NCBI RefSeq assembly: GCF_016615955.1
Contig: NZ_CP067113.1
Location: 2,728,001-2,792,000, forward strand
Reading direction: 5' to 3'
Length of the DNA stretch: 64,000 nt
Origin: Luteimonas sp. MC1750
GTDB lineage: Bacteria; Pseudomonadota; Gammaproteobacteria; Xanthomonadales; Xanthomonadaceae
In this document: positions 41,585 to 49,539 of the stretch, piece after piece
How positions within the stretch are numbered: position 1 is the stretch's first letter
Layout: every line of letters begins with the position of its first letter
Made by a program: the position numbers and the translations under genes
Notes under the pieces: model-generated
What the model saw: the letters and a program-made list of their open reading frames with translations, nothing else
What the model was told of the DNA's origin: nothing
The model's database searches: none

Positions 41585-42352
41585 ATGGACATGGAGTTCC
41601 GTGCAGTGGCGTTGGCTGGCGTGGTGTTGCTGGGTGCGTGCGGCTTCACGCCATCCGAGGCCGAGGCTCTCGATCAGGAGCCGAAGCCTGGATCCAGACC
41701 CGCTGCCTCCGATCCAGCCGCTGGCGGATCGCTCCAGGACACTCTCCGAAGCCCCAACGGCCTTCGGATCGACGCGAGCGGCGTGGACATGCGACTCAAG
41801 GCAGACAACTGCGAAGCAGTCGTCGAAGGTCTGCTTTTCTGCAGCGGCACACAGCTGGACATCGCCTTTCCCGACGCCGCAACGCAGCATGCGCTGAACA
41901 CAGGTCCGATGCTGGTCAGGGCTGATGCCCTGGCGTTCCGAGGTCCGCTGCCCGTCGATGCCAGGCCAGAGGCGCATTCAATCGTGATCAGCGACGTCAA
42001 CGCCGATGATCACGAGGACCTTCTGCTCTGGTCCGGGCGCGACGGCGCCTATGGAGGCCCGTCGTTCGACGTCTACCTGTTCGACGAACCCCGGGGTGCA
42101 TTCCGTCTCAACCGGGCGCTCTCGGATCTCACGGTGGGATACACCGGGCTGTTCGGCGTCGACGGTTCGCGCATTACCGCTGATTCACTCACTGGATGCT
42201 GTGTACGGGTGCGGGAAACGTACCTGGTCGACGACGGCCGCCCGGAACTTGTCGAGCGAGTGACCACGGACGACTCGATCCAGGGCGCACCTGCGACCGT
42301 GACGGAGCGACTGGTAGAAGGCGAACTCCGGGTCATCATCGACACGAAGTGA
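41585..42352 (+). CDS. Putative immunity lipoprotein for the adjacent GH19 effector (XAC2610-like)
   Basis: A 255-residue predicted lipoprotein: signal ending VVLLGAC with lipidation at Cys19. The mature part is beta-rich and has a calcium-loop-like segment DVNADDHEDLLLW near residues 137-149 (as in VCBS/FG-GAP and EF-hand loops). It resembles, from memory, XAC2610 of Xanthomonas citri, the periplasmic inhibitor of the GH19 effector XAC2609. AAGGA lies six bases before ATG 41585. The effector gene follows after 29 bases in the same direction, the standard order for these pairs. Base composition is lower in GC than the neighbouring topA. Confidence 0.75.
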   Translation: MDMEFRAVALAGVVLLGACGFTPSEAEALDQEPKPGSRPAASDPAAGGSLQDTLRSPNGLRIDASGVDMRLKADNCEAVVEGLLFCSGTQLDIAFPDAATQHALNTGPMLVRADALAFRGPLPVDARPEAHSIVISDVNADDHEDLLLWSGRDGAYGGPSFDVYLFDEPRGAFRLNRALSDLTVGYTGLFGVDGSRITADSLTGCCVRVRETYLVDDGRPELVERVTTDDSIQGAPATVTERLVEGELRVIIDTK

Positions 42353-42381
42353 CGCGCCAACCTGCACACGGAGGTGCAGCA

Positions 42382-43851
42382 ATGAGCGGACACGGCCGCA
42401 GCACCGGCGGATTCGGAATCGAGCGGGCGGCATCTGTGCGGCTGATCGTCAGGACGGCCCTCGAGTACGGGGTAGACGATCCCAAGCAGATCGCCTACAT
42501 CCTGGCGACCGCACAGCATGAGACGCGAAACTTCACCGCACCTGACGAAGACTTCGGGAGAAGCCAGGCGAGAAAGCTTGGCTACAGCGGCGGCGAGGAC
42601 TATTACGGGCGCGGATACGTGCATCTGACCCACGACTACAACTACAAGAAGTTCGACGAGCTTCTGGGGTTGGGTGGCACACTGATGAGCAATCCGGATG
42701 GGGCCAAGGATCCCGAGCTGGCGGCGAAGATCCTCGTTATCGGAATGCGGGACGGCCTTTTCACGGGCCGCCGCCTGGACCGGTACATCAACAACGAAAC
42801 AGAAGACTCGTACAACGCCCGACGGGTGGTAAACGGCATCACCAGGCAAGAGTGGACGATCAAAGCGGCCGAGGATTGCAAGCGCTATGCCACGGCGTGG
42901 GAAGCGCATGTGCCTGCGCTGATTGCTGCGGTGAAGGCAGAAATACTCGAGGAGCAAACAGGGTGGCCGCACGACCTTCGACGGGCGCTCGAGCGACTCA
43001 CGTTGCCACAACCGTCGGAGCCGCCATTGATCCGGGACGGTCTTCCCGACTTCCTCCGCGTGACCCCAGCGCCCCAACCGACGAGGCCTGCGTCCCGCGA
43101 CCTGCAGCTCGGGATGCACGGCAGCCACGTGCGCGAGCTCCAGGAAGCGCTGGACGGCCTCGGTATCCGGGACGGGCGGGGGCGTGCACTCGCTGCCGAT
43201 GGCATCTTCGGGACCAGCACGCACCAGGCGGTGGAGAACTTCCAGCTGTGGAACGGGCTCGACGCTTCCGGCGTTGTCGACGGGTCCACGCGCAGGCTGT
43301 TGCTGGATCCGGCGGCCCGGATGGCGGCGGCGCGGGCGCGGCCCGGTGACGCCGCGACGCCGGCGCACGGGCCCACGCTTGCCGATCCCGGCGAACCAAC
43401 CCATCCCGACCACGCCATGTACCGGTGCATCCGCGCGGGCGTGCGCGAAATCGGCGCCGCCCGCGGCGAGCCCTATGACGTCGACACCTGCGAACGCATC
43501 AGTCGCTGCCTGCTGGCCCGCTGCCGCGGGGCCGAGGGACCGCAGGGCGACCCAACGCACGGATCGGTCCATGCGCTCCGGAGCGTCGACCACGTCGTCC
43601 TGGGCACGACGGGACAGCTGTTCGCCATCGAAGGCCGGCTGGACGATCCGGCGCAGCGGCGTGTCCAGGTGTCGGTCGTGCACGCCGCGCTCGTTCCGGT
43701 TGAAGAGTCCGATCGCAGGCTGGCGGGCGTCGCGGCGCAGTCGGCGCGGAGGCCGGACCCGGCGCAGATCCTTCATCCAGCGCAGGGTGCGCCGGGTACG
43801 CCCGGTGCACCCATTGCCCTGGGTGCACCCGCTGCTCCCTGGCACGGGTAA
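42382..43851 (+). CDS. Putative type IV secretion effector: GH19 lysozyme-like, peptidoglycan-binding and XVIPCD domains
   Basis: A 489-residue protein without signal peptide. Residues about 15-180 are a GH19-type lysozyme/chitinase domain, with YILATAQHETRNF holding candidate catalytic Glu47, then YYGRGYVHLTHDYNYKKF. Residues about 240-308 are PG_binding_1 (LQLGMHGSHVRELQEAL, AADGIFGTSTHQAVENFQ). Residues about 340-445 match the XVIPCD (HALRSVDHVVLG, LFAIEGRLDDPAQRR), which docks to VirD4 for delivery into rival cells. The tail is Pro/Gly/Ala-rich. GGAGG lies seven bases before the ATG. The layout matches XAC2609. The 5' half is lower in GC than the 3' half. Confidence 0.88.
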   Translation: MSGHGRSTGGFGIERAASVRLIVRTALEYGVDDPKQIAYILATAQHETRNFTAPDEDFGRSQARKLGYSGGEDYYGRGYVHLTHDYNYKKFDELLGLGGTLMSNPDGAKDPELAAKILVIGMRDGLFTGRRLDRYINNETEDSYNARRVVNGITRQEWTIKAAEDCKRYATAWEAHVPALIAAVKAEILEEQTGWPHDLRRALERLTLPQPSEPPLIRDGLPDFLRVTPAPQPTRPASRDLQLGMHGSHVRELQEALDGLGIRDGRGRALAADGIFGTSTHQAVENFQLWNGLDASGVVDGSTRRLLLDPAARMAAARARPGDAATPAHGPTLADPGEPTHPDHAMYRCIRAGVREIGAARGEPYDVDTCERISRCLLARCRGAEGPQGDPTHGSVHALRSVDHVVLGTTGQLFAIEGRLDDPAQRRVQVSVVHAALVPVEESDRRLAGVAAQSARRPDPAQILHPAQGAPGTPGAPIALGAPAAPWHG

Positions 43852-43899
43852 GCTGGCCGCCCAAGCCAGCTGCGGACGCCGGTCCACGCCCTGCCCACG

Positions 43900-44463
43900 A
43901 TGCCTCCGGATCCCCGACTCGACGCGGCGCTCGCCGCCCTCCGCGATGGAGGCGTCATCGCCTGTCCGACCGAGGCCGTCTGGGGGCTGGGCTGCGACCC
44001 CATCAGCGAAGCGGCGGTGATGCGCCTCCTGGCGATCAAGCAGCGCGAGCTCGCCAAGGGCCTGCTGCTGGTCGCCGCGGACGTGGGCCAACTCGACGGA
44101 CTGGTGGACTGGGACGCACTGCCGCCAGGCCGCCGCGAGGCGGTCCTCGCCTCCTGGCCAGGCGCCAATACCTGGGTGGTGCCCGCCACCGCGCGCGTGC
44201 CCCGCTGGATCACCGGCGACCACGCCGGCGTGGCGGTCCGCGTCTCCGGGCACCCGCTGGTGCGTGCGCTGTGCCTCGGCTTTGGCGGTGCGCTGGTCTC
44301 GACCAGTGCCAATGCCGCCGGGGAGCCGCCCGCACGCACGGAGGCGGAGCTCACGCCCGCCCTGCGCGCCGCGGTCGACGCGATCCTGCCGGGCGCCACG
44401 GGAGGCCTTTCGCAGCCCACGGCCATCCGCGACGCGCTGAGTGGAGCCGTGCTGCGCGGCTGA
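43900..44463 (+). CDS. tsaC: Threonylcarbamoyl-AMP synthase (TsaC/YrdC)
   Basis: A 187-residue YrdC/Sua5 enzyme that makes threonylcarbamoyl-AMP for the t6A modification of tRNAs. Typical segments are VIACPTEAVWGLGCDP, the KQRELAKGLLLVAAD basic patch, PRWITGDHAGVAVRVSGHP and LVSTSANAAGEPPART. Length fits the short TsaC form. In related genomes it usually lies near topA, so the effector/immunity pair appears to separate them here. Confidence 0.95.
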   Translation: MPPDPRLDAALAALRDGGVIACPTEAVWGLGCDPISEAAVMRLLAIKQRELAKGLLLVAADVGQLDGLVDWDALPPGRREAVLASWPGANTWVVPATARVPRWITGDHAGVAVRVSGHPLVRALCLGFGGALVSTSANAAGEPPARTEAELTPALRAAVDAILPGATGGLSQPTAIRDALSGAVLRG

Positions 44464-44548
44464 GGTCGCGCTGAACCCACGCCCGCCCCACGGGCGTCGC
44501 CGTGGCGCTGCGCTTCCCTCCCCGCAGCTGGCGGCGCAAGATGCGGCG

Positions 44549-45358
44549 ATGAGCCCGGTTCCTGCCCGCTTCGCCGCGCTGCTGCTGACCGCCTGCCTGC
44601 TGGCGTCGGCGCCGCTGGCGCTGGCGCAGGACACGGCCGGCGAAGTCACCATCTATCGCTGTGCCGGCGCCGACGGCCAGGTCGTGATCGGCAACGTCCC
44701 CTGCGGCGACGGTGACGATCAGCAGGTCCGCAGCATGGTGCGTCCGATGGATGGCCGCCCGGCGCCACGCGTGGCCGCCCCGGAGCCGTCCATGCCGCCA
44801 GGCGGGCCGACGGTGGAGTACGTGTCCGTCCCGGCGGCACAGCCCCTGTACGAATGCGTGCGCGAGGACGGCAGCACCTACGAGAGCGACACGGGTCTCG
44901 GCGAGGAGCGCTGGATCCCGGCGTGGACCGGCGGTGGCTGGCCCATCGGAGGCTACGCGCACGGCGGCGGCCCGAACCGGCCAGGGCGCCCGGGTGCTGG
45001 AGGCCGGGGCGACATTGGCGCCCGCGGGTCGACCACCCGTCCTGGCAGTGGCCTGAGCGCGCCGCCGGTCAGCCGCATCAGCATCCCCGCCGATCCACCG
45101 CGTCCCGACCCGGGCGCCGCCGCCGGTCCGCGCCCGCGCCCGCCACACGGCGGCCATGCGCACGGTGCCATCGGCGGCTACGTCGAACGCGATTCCTGCC
45201 AGGCCCTGCCGCCGGCGGAAACCTGCGCGCGCCTGCGCGACCGCCGCGAGGACATCCGCCGGCGCTTCTTCAACGCGCAGCAGGTCGAGCGCGATACCCT
45301 GCGCGTCGAAGAGCGCGGACTCAACGCCCGCCTCGATCGCGACTGCAGGACGTACTGA
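44549..45358 (+). CDS. DUF4124-like exported protein (first of two)
   Basis: A 269-residue exported protein with a Sec signal (FAALLLTACLLASAPLALAQ, cleavage near residue 26). The early mature part, VTIYRCAGADGQVVIGNVPCG, fits the DUF4124 pattern (short Y/W-C-x-D-x-x-G-x-x-x beta hairpin). The middle is Gly/Pro-rich and disordered. The C-terminus is a charged helix with four cysteines (SCQALPPAETCARLRDRRED). The stop shares a base with the next gene's ATG. Function unknown. Confidence 0.75.
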   Translation: MSPVPARFAALLLTACLLASAPLALAQDTAGEVTIYRCAGADGQVVIGNVPCGDGDDQQVRSMVRPMDGRPAPRVAAPEPSMPPGGPTVEYVSVPAAQPLYECVREDGSTYESDTGLGEERWIPAWTGGGWPIGGYAHGGGPNRPGRPGAGGRGDIGARGSTTRPGSGLSAPPVSRISIPADPPRPDPGAAAGPRPRPPHGGHAHGAIGGYVERDSCQALPPAETCARLRDRREDIRRRFFNAQQVERDTLRVEERGLNARLDRDCRTY

Positions 45359-46032
45359 TGCTTCGATCCACCCGACGCCGGCTCGGCCTGTTGGCCGCGC
45401 TGGCCGCCCTCGCGGGCGCCTGTCCCGCCGCGGCCGCCCAGCAGGTCGTCATCTACCGCTGCACCGACGCCGCGGGCGCGCTGACCGTGCAGAACGATGA
45501 AGCCTGCCCCGCCGGCACGCGGCAGGAACGCACCGTCATCGAGCCGCCGCCGCCCATGCCGGTCTATGTGCCGCAGACGCCCGCACCCGCCCCGCGTGAG
45601 GCCCAGGGCGCGGCGCAGGCCCCCGCAACCACGGCCGCGAAGGCGGCACCCGAGCGCCCCGATGCGCCGGCTCCTGCGCGCATCGCCGATGCGGACCGCC
45701 TGCCGCCGCCGCCGATCTTCCGCTGCCACACGCCGGGCAACGACCGCTACGTCAGCGAGGACGTCGAACCCAAACCGCGGTGCGTGCCGCTGCAGACCGT
45801 CGGCATCAATGGCGACCCGGGCCTCGCCGCTGGCGCGGCCTGCGAATGGCAGTACGACCGCTGCGAACGCATCCCCGACGGTGAAGCCTGCGATGGCTGG
45901 CGGCAGCGCGGGCGCGAGATCGAATCCACCTGGCGCTACGCACGCGGGGAGGCGCGCGGTCCCCTGCAGGACGCCTTCGCGCGCGTCTCGACGATCCTGT
46001 CCGACACCACCTGCGGGCTGCCGGAGGGCTGA
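45358..46032 (+). CDS. DUF4124-like exported protein (second of two)
   Basis: A 224-residue exported protein with a Sec signal (LGLLAALAALAGACPAAAA) and the same opening as its neighbour (VVIYRCTDAAGALTVQNDEACPAG), so the two look like a tandem duplication. A Pro/Ala-rich linker (about 65-110) leads to a Cys-containing C-terminal part (IFRCHTPGNDRYVSED, CEWQYDRCERIPDGEACDGW). Translation is coupled to the upstream gene by TGATG. Function unknown. Confidence 0.75.
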   Translation: MLRSTRRRLGLLAALAALAGACPAAAAQQVVIYRCTDAAGALTVQNDEACPAGTRQERTVIEPPPPMPVYVPQTPAPAPREAQGAAQAPATTAAKAAPERPDAPAPARIADADRLPPPPIFRCHTPGNDRYVSEDVEPKPRCVPLQTVGINGDPGLAAGAACEWQYDRCERIPDGEACDGWRQRGREIESTWRYARGEARGPLQDAFARVSTILSDTTCGLPEG

Positions 46033-46056
46033 GGCGCGCACCCGTCGACGCCGGGC

Positions 46057-46599
46057 TCAGCCGTCGAACAGCGTGGCCTGCACCGGCGGATAGACCAGCA
46101 GCGTGCCCGCCGGGCGCGCGGCTTCGTTGAGCGGGTGGGGCTGCGGCGGCTTGGCGTCGATGACGTGCAGCACCTCCACGCCCCGGTGCACCAGCAGGTC
46201 GGCGACCAGGCGCCGGTGGCAGCGCCACCACACGGCCTCGGCGCACATCAGCGCGGTGCGCCGCGCCTGCGCCAGCTCCAGCGCCTGCGCCAGGCCCTCG
46301 GCGAATTCCGCGCTGGCGGTGTGGTCGGCATAGCCCTGGAAGGCGGCGTTGCGCCAGCCACCGTTGGGTGAGCCCGGCTGCGCCCGCCGCCGTCCACCCA
46401 GCTGTGGCAGCCACCGATAGCCGATCCCGGCCTCGGGCAGCGCCGACGCCATCGCCTCGCTGGCGAACCAGGGATAGCGCCGGGAGCCGGGGAATCGCCG
46501 CACGTCGGCGATCGCTTCGATGCCGTGCACTGCGAGCAGCTCGAGGAACTCCTCCCAGCTGCGCGTGGAGTGGCCGATGGTCCAGATCCTCCCGGTCAC
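46057..46599 (-). CDS. DUF488 domain-containing protein
   Basis: A 180-residue soluble protein of the DUF488 family. Typical segments are IWTIGHSTRSWEEFLELL, IADVRRFPGSRRYPWF and RTALMCAEAVWWRCHRRLVADLL, with the conserved Cys and His residues near the C-terminus. GTG at 46599 is chosen because GGAGG precedes it and the family begins just there. It diverges from the DUF72 gene. No established function. Confidence 0.85.
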   Translation of the reverse strand: MTGRIWTIGHSTRSWEEFLELLAVHGIEAIADVRRFPGSRRYPWFASEAMASALPEAGIGYRWLPQLGGRRRAQPGSPNGGWRNAAFQGYADHTASAEFAEGLAQALELAQARRTALMCAEAVWWRCHRRLVADLLVHRGVEVLHVIDAKPPQPHPLNEAARPAGTLLVYPPVQATLFDG

Positions 46600-46756
46600 T
46601 CGAACATCCTCCGCGCAGGGAAACGACCGTGCATGCTGCGCAGCGCGCCATCCCCGCTGCGTGAAGCGGCACCGGGCAGGCGGCTGGGCGCGCGCGTTCA
46701 CGGCCCCGGGACGCGGATGGCTGCTATCGATGCGACCCGCCCGCCGCGTGCTGCCC

Positions 46757-47506
46757 ATGCCCCGAACGCCCGCGCCCAGGTCCACGATCCGCATCGGCAC
46801 CGCCGGCTGGTCGATCGCCAGCGCGCACCGCGGCCTGTTCGGCGCCGGCGACAGCGCGCTCGCGCGCTACGCGACGCTGTTCGACGCGACCGAGATCAAC
46901 TCCTCGTTCTATCGACCGCACCGGCGCGAGACCTATGCGCGCTGGGCGGAGACGGTCCCGGCGCACTTCCGCTACTCGGTGAAGCTGCCGCGCACGATCA
47001 CCCACGAGCACGGACTGCGCGGCGCGCTGCCGCTGCTGGACGATTTCCTCGCGCAGGCGGGCGGGCTCGGCACGCGCCTGGGCTGCCTGCTGGTCCAGCT
47101 GCCGCCTTCGCTGGCCTACGACGGCCGGGTCGCGTCGGCCTTCTTCGCGGGACTGCGGCGCCGCTGGCCGGGCGGCGTGGCCTGCGAGGCCCGGCATGCG
47201 AGCTGGTTCACTGCGCGCGTCGATGCGCTGTGGCAGCGCCACCGCATCGCGCGCGTCGCGGCCGACCCGGCACCGCTGCCGCAGGCGGCCGAACCCGGCG
47301 GCCACGCGGGACTCGGCTACTGGCGCTGGCACGGGTCGCCGCGGATCTACTACAGCGCATACGACGCCGACGCGCGCGCGGACCTGGCAGCGCGGGTGCG
47401 CACACACGTGGCGCCACGCGGCGAGGCCTGGGTCATCTTCGACAACACCGCGCACGGCCACGCGACTCCGGACGCAGCCGCGTTCCAGGCGCTGCTGCGC
47501 GGCTGA
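46757..47506 (+). CDS. DUF72 domain-containing protein (YecE-like)
   Basis: A 249-residue TIM-barrel-like protein of the DUF72/YecE family. Motifs are IRIGTAGWSI at the start, FDATEINSSFYRPHRRETYARWAETVP, FRYSVKLPRTITHEHG and, near the end, EAWVIFDNTAHGHATPDA. The ATG giving MPRTPAPRSTIRIG fits family length. Members are iron-sulphur or nucleic-acid-associated by some reports, but no role is established. Confidence 0.9.
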   Translation: MPRTPAPRSTIRIGTAGWSIASAHRGLFGAGDSALARYATLFDATEINSSFYRPHRRETYARWAETVPAHFRYSVKLPRTITHEHGLRGALPLLDDFLAQAGGLGTRLGCLLVQLPPSLAYDGRVASAFFAGLRRRWPGGVACEARHASWFTARVDALWQRHRIARVAADPAPLPQAAEPGGHAGLGYWRWHGSPRIYYSAYDADARADLAARVRTHVAPRGEAWVIFDNTAHGHATPDAAAFQALLRG

Positions 47507-47518
47507 GCACACGGCCCG

Positions 47519-48331
47519 TCAGGCCGCGGGTTTTTTCACCACCACCCAGGTCGGCGCATGGTCGCTGGCCTTCTCCTGCAGCCGGACCCAGCGGTCGACG
47601 CCGGCCTCCTTCAGGCCCTTCGCCAGCACCGGATTGAGCAGCAGGTGGTCGATGCGCAGGCCACGGTCGCGCTCGGCATGCTGGCGGAAGTAGTCCCAGA
47701 AGGTGTACGGCCGCTCCTCGCCGAAAACCTCCAGCAACGCGTCGGTCCAGCCCTGCGCCAGGAGCTCCTCGTAGCGCTCGCGCACCTCGGGCTGGAACAG
47801 CGCGTCCCTGCGCCAGGACTTCGGATCGTAGACGTCGCTGTCGTGGGGGATCACGTTGAAGTCGCCGAGCAGCGCCACCGGATGCGGCAGGTCGACGAGG
47901 CTCTTCGCATGCCGCTGCAACCGGCGCATCCAGGCCAGCTTGTAGTCGTACTTCGGGCCGGGGAACGGATTGCCGTTGGGCAGGTAGATCGCGCCGACGA
48001 CGATGCCGTGGATCGCGGCCTCGAGGTAGCGGCTCTGGATGTCCTTCGGATCACCCGGCAGGCCGCGCCGGCTTTCCACCGGCACGGTGTCGCGTCCGAG
48101 CAGGGCCACGCCGTTCCAGGAGCACTGTCCGTGCCAGAGCGCCCCGTACCCGGCGGCCTCGAGCTCGTCGACCGGAAACGCCTCGTCGACCGCCTTCAGC
48201 TCCTGCAGCGCGACGATGTCGGGAGCTTCCTTGTCCAGCCACGCCAGCAGGTGCGGCAGGCGCGTGCCGATGCCGTTGACGTTGAAGGTCGCGAGTTTCA
48301 GCGTCCTGCTGCGCGCCACCGGCGTCTCCAC
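47519..48331 (-). CDS. xthA: Exodeoxyribonuclease III (AP endonuclease)
   Basis: A 270-residue metal-dependent nuclease of base excision repair, with AP endonuclease and 3'-phosphatase/exonuclease activities. Motifs are LATFNVNGIGTRLPHLLAWL, IVALQELKAVDEAFP (metal-ligand Glu), LLGDFNVIPHDSDVYDP (Asp/Asn) and LRIDHLLLNPVLAKG with the catalytic Asp-His. Length normal. It converges with the DUF72 gene. Confidence 0.95.
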   Translation of the reverse strand: METPVARSRTLKLATFNVNGIGTRLPHLLAWLDKEAPDIVALQELKAVDEAFPVDELEAAGYGALWHGQCSWNGVALLGRDTVPVESRRGLPGDPKDIQSRYLEAAIHGIVVGAIYLPNGNPFPGPKYDYKLAWMRRLQRHAKSLVDLPHPVALLGDFNVIPHDSDVYDPKSWRRDALFQPEVRERYEELLAQGWTDALLEVFGEERPYTFWDYFRQHAERDRGLRIDHLLLNPVLAKGLKEAGVDRWVRLQEKASDHAPTWVVVKKPAA

Positions 48332-48514
48332 GCGATGCGGGGCGCATGACCGTAGCGCCGCCGCGATGGCGGGTCCGTGAAGTGGCGGTGCCGGCGGTCG
48401 GAGCGGCGTGCGCGGATGCTGGCGTGGATGCCGTCGACTGCCTCGATGACCGGTTCACGCCGATGCCATCCCGCGTGCGTCAGCATCACTGCCCCACCCC
48501 ACGTGGAGTGACCG

Positions 48515-48754
48515 ATGGCCGCGATGCCCGACCCGCGCGAAGTCCCGGGACAAGCGCCCCACCCCGCCCGTGATCCGGTCCCCGACCAGCCGATCGATCC
48601 GGTCCCGGACCAGCCGATCGACCCCGTGCCCGACCAGCCGACCGATCCCGTGCCGGACCGTCCGATCGACCCGGAACCGGCGCAGCCGGCCGATCCGCTC
48701 GCGCCGCCGCGTGACCGCGGCACGCCCGTCCGGGAGCCGCCGCGCGCCGGCTAG
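48515..48754 (+). CDS. Small Pro/Asp-rich tandem-repeat protein
   Basis: A 79-residue open frame with GGAG six bases before its ATG. Residues 20-59 consist of five 8-residue units, DPVPDQPI-like, degenerating toward DPEPAQPA. No signal peptide, no recognised domain. It ends three bases past the stop of the convergent SDR gene (48751-48754 shared). High GC makes chance frames common, so whether it is expressed is unsure; the ribosome site and codon-phased repeat argue in favour. Confidence 0.45.
   Translation: MAAMPDPREVPGQAPHPARDPVPDQPIDPVPDQPIDPVPDQPTDPVPDRPIDPEPAQPADPLAPPRDRGTPVREPPRAG
48572..48691 (+). repeat. Five tandem 24-bp repeats inside the small repeat gene
   Basis: Five consecutive units of 24 bases encode the octapeptide series DPVPDQPI, DPVPDQPI, DPVPDQPT, DPVPDRPI, DPEPAQPA. 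The first four are close copies at the DNA level and the fifth has diverged. Such arrays change copy number by slippage. Confidence 0.8.
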
Positions 48755-49539
48755 AACCCGTAGCGCAGGAAGCCACCGTCGACGGCGATGCACTCGCCGG
48801 TGACGTAGCCTGCGGCCGGCAGGCACAGGAAGGCGACCGCGGCCGCCACTTCCTCGGGCTCGCCGATGCGTCCCATCGGGGTACGCAGCAGCACGTCGTC
48901 CAGATAGTCGGGATCGGCCAGCGACGGCGAGGTGCGTCGGGTGCGGATGTACCAGGGCGCCACGCTGTTCACGCGGATGCCGTCCTCGGCCCACTCACAG
49001 GCGAGGTTGCGGGTCATCTGCTGCAGCGCGGCCTTGCTCATGCCGTAGGGTGCGCCGGTGCGGACATGGGTGGTCCCGGAGACGCTGCCGACGTTGACGA
49101 TGCAGCTGGCCGCATGCTGCGCGAGCAGCGGGTGGGCGTAGCGGCTGAGCTCGAAGGCGCTGAACAGGTTGACCTCGAAGATCTCGCGCCACTCGTTCTC
49201 GGTGTAGTCGACCGAGGCCTTGCTCAGGTTGCCGCCGGCGTTGTTGACCAGGATGTGCAGGCCTTCGCCCTGGTCCTCCACCCAGTCGAGCAGCTCGCGC
49301 CGCTGCTCGTCGTCGGCGACGTCGGCGATCAGGGCGCGCAGTTCGCCGTCGGGGTGCTGTTCGAGCAGCTCCTCGCGCGCGGCCTCCAGCGCGTCGCCGT
49401 CGCGCGCGGCGATCAGCACGCGCGCGCCGAAGCCCAGCAGCTCCGAGGCGATGGCGCGTCCGATGCCGGCGCTGCCGCCGGTCACCAGCGCCAGCTGTCC
49501 GTCCAGGCGCCAGCGCGGGCGGTGGTCGACGCCGCTCAC
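48751..49539 (-). CDS. Short-chain dehydrogenase/reductase (tropinone reductase-like)
   Basis: A 262-residue NAD(P)-dependent SDR. The Rossmann motif is ALVTGGSAGIGRAIAS, followed by HILVNNAGGNLSKA, the catalytic Ser in IVNVGSVSGTTH and the YxxxK in APYGMSKAALQQM. The C-terminal VTGECIAVDGGFLRYGF is also typical. GTG 49539 overlaps the sppA stop (GTGA), so it is translated with sppA; no better start exists upstream. Substrate unknown. Confidence 0.9.
   Translation of the reverse strand: MSGVDHRPRWRLDGQLALVTGGSAGIGRAIASELLGFGARVLIAARDGDALEAAREELLEQHPDGELRALIADVADDEQRRELLDWVEDQGEGLHILVNNAGGNLSKASVDYTENEWREIFEVNLFSAFELSRYAHPLLAQHAASCIVNVGSVSGTTHVRTGAPYGMSKAALQQMTRNLACEWAEDGIRVNSVAPWYIRTRRTSPSLADPDYLDDVLLRTPMGRIGEPEEVAAAVAFLCLPAAGYVTGECIAVDGGFLRYGF

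Noticed and set aside
42382..43851. GH19 gene as a prophage endolysin
   Set aside because: No holin, spanin or phage structural genes nearby, and the C-terminal XVIPCD plus the upstream lipoprotein fit an interbacterial effector better.
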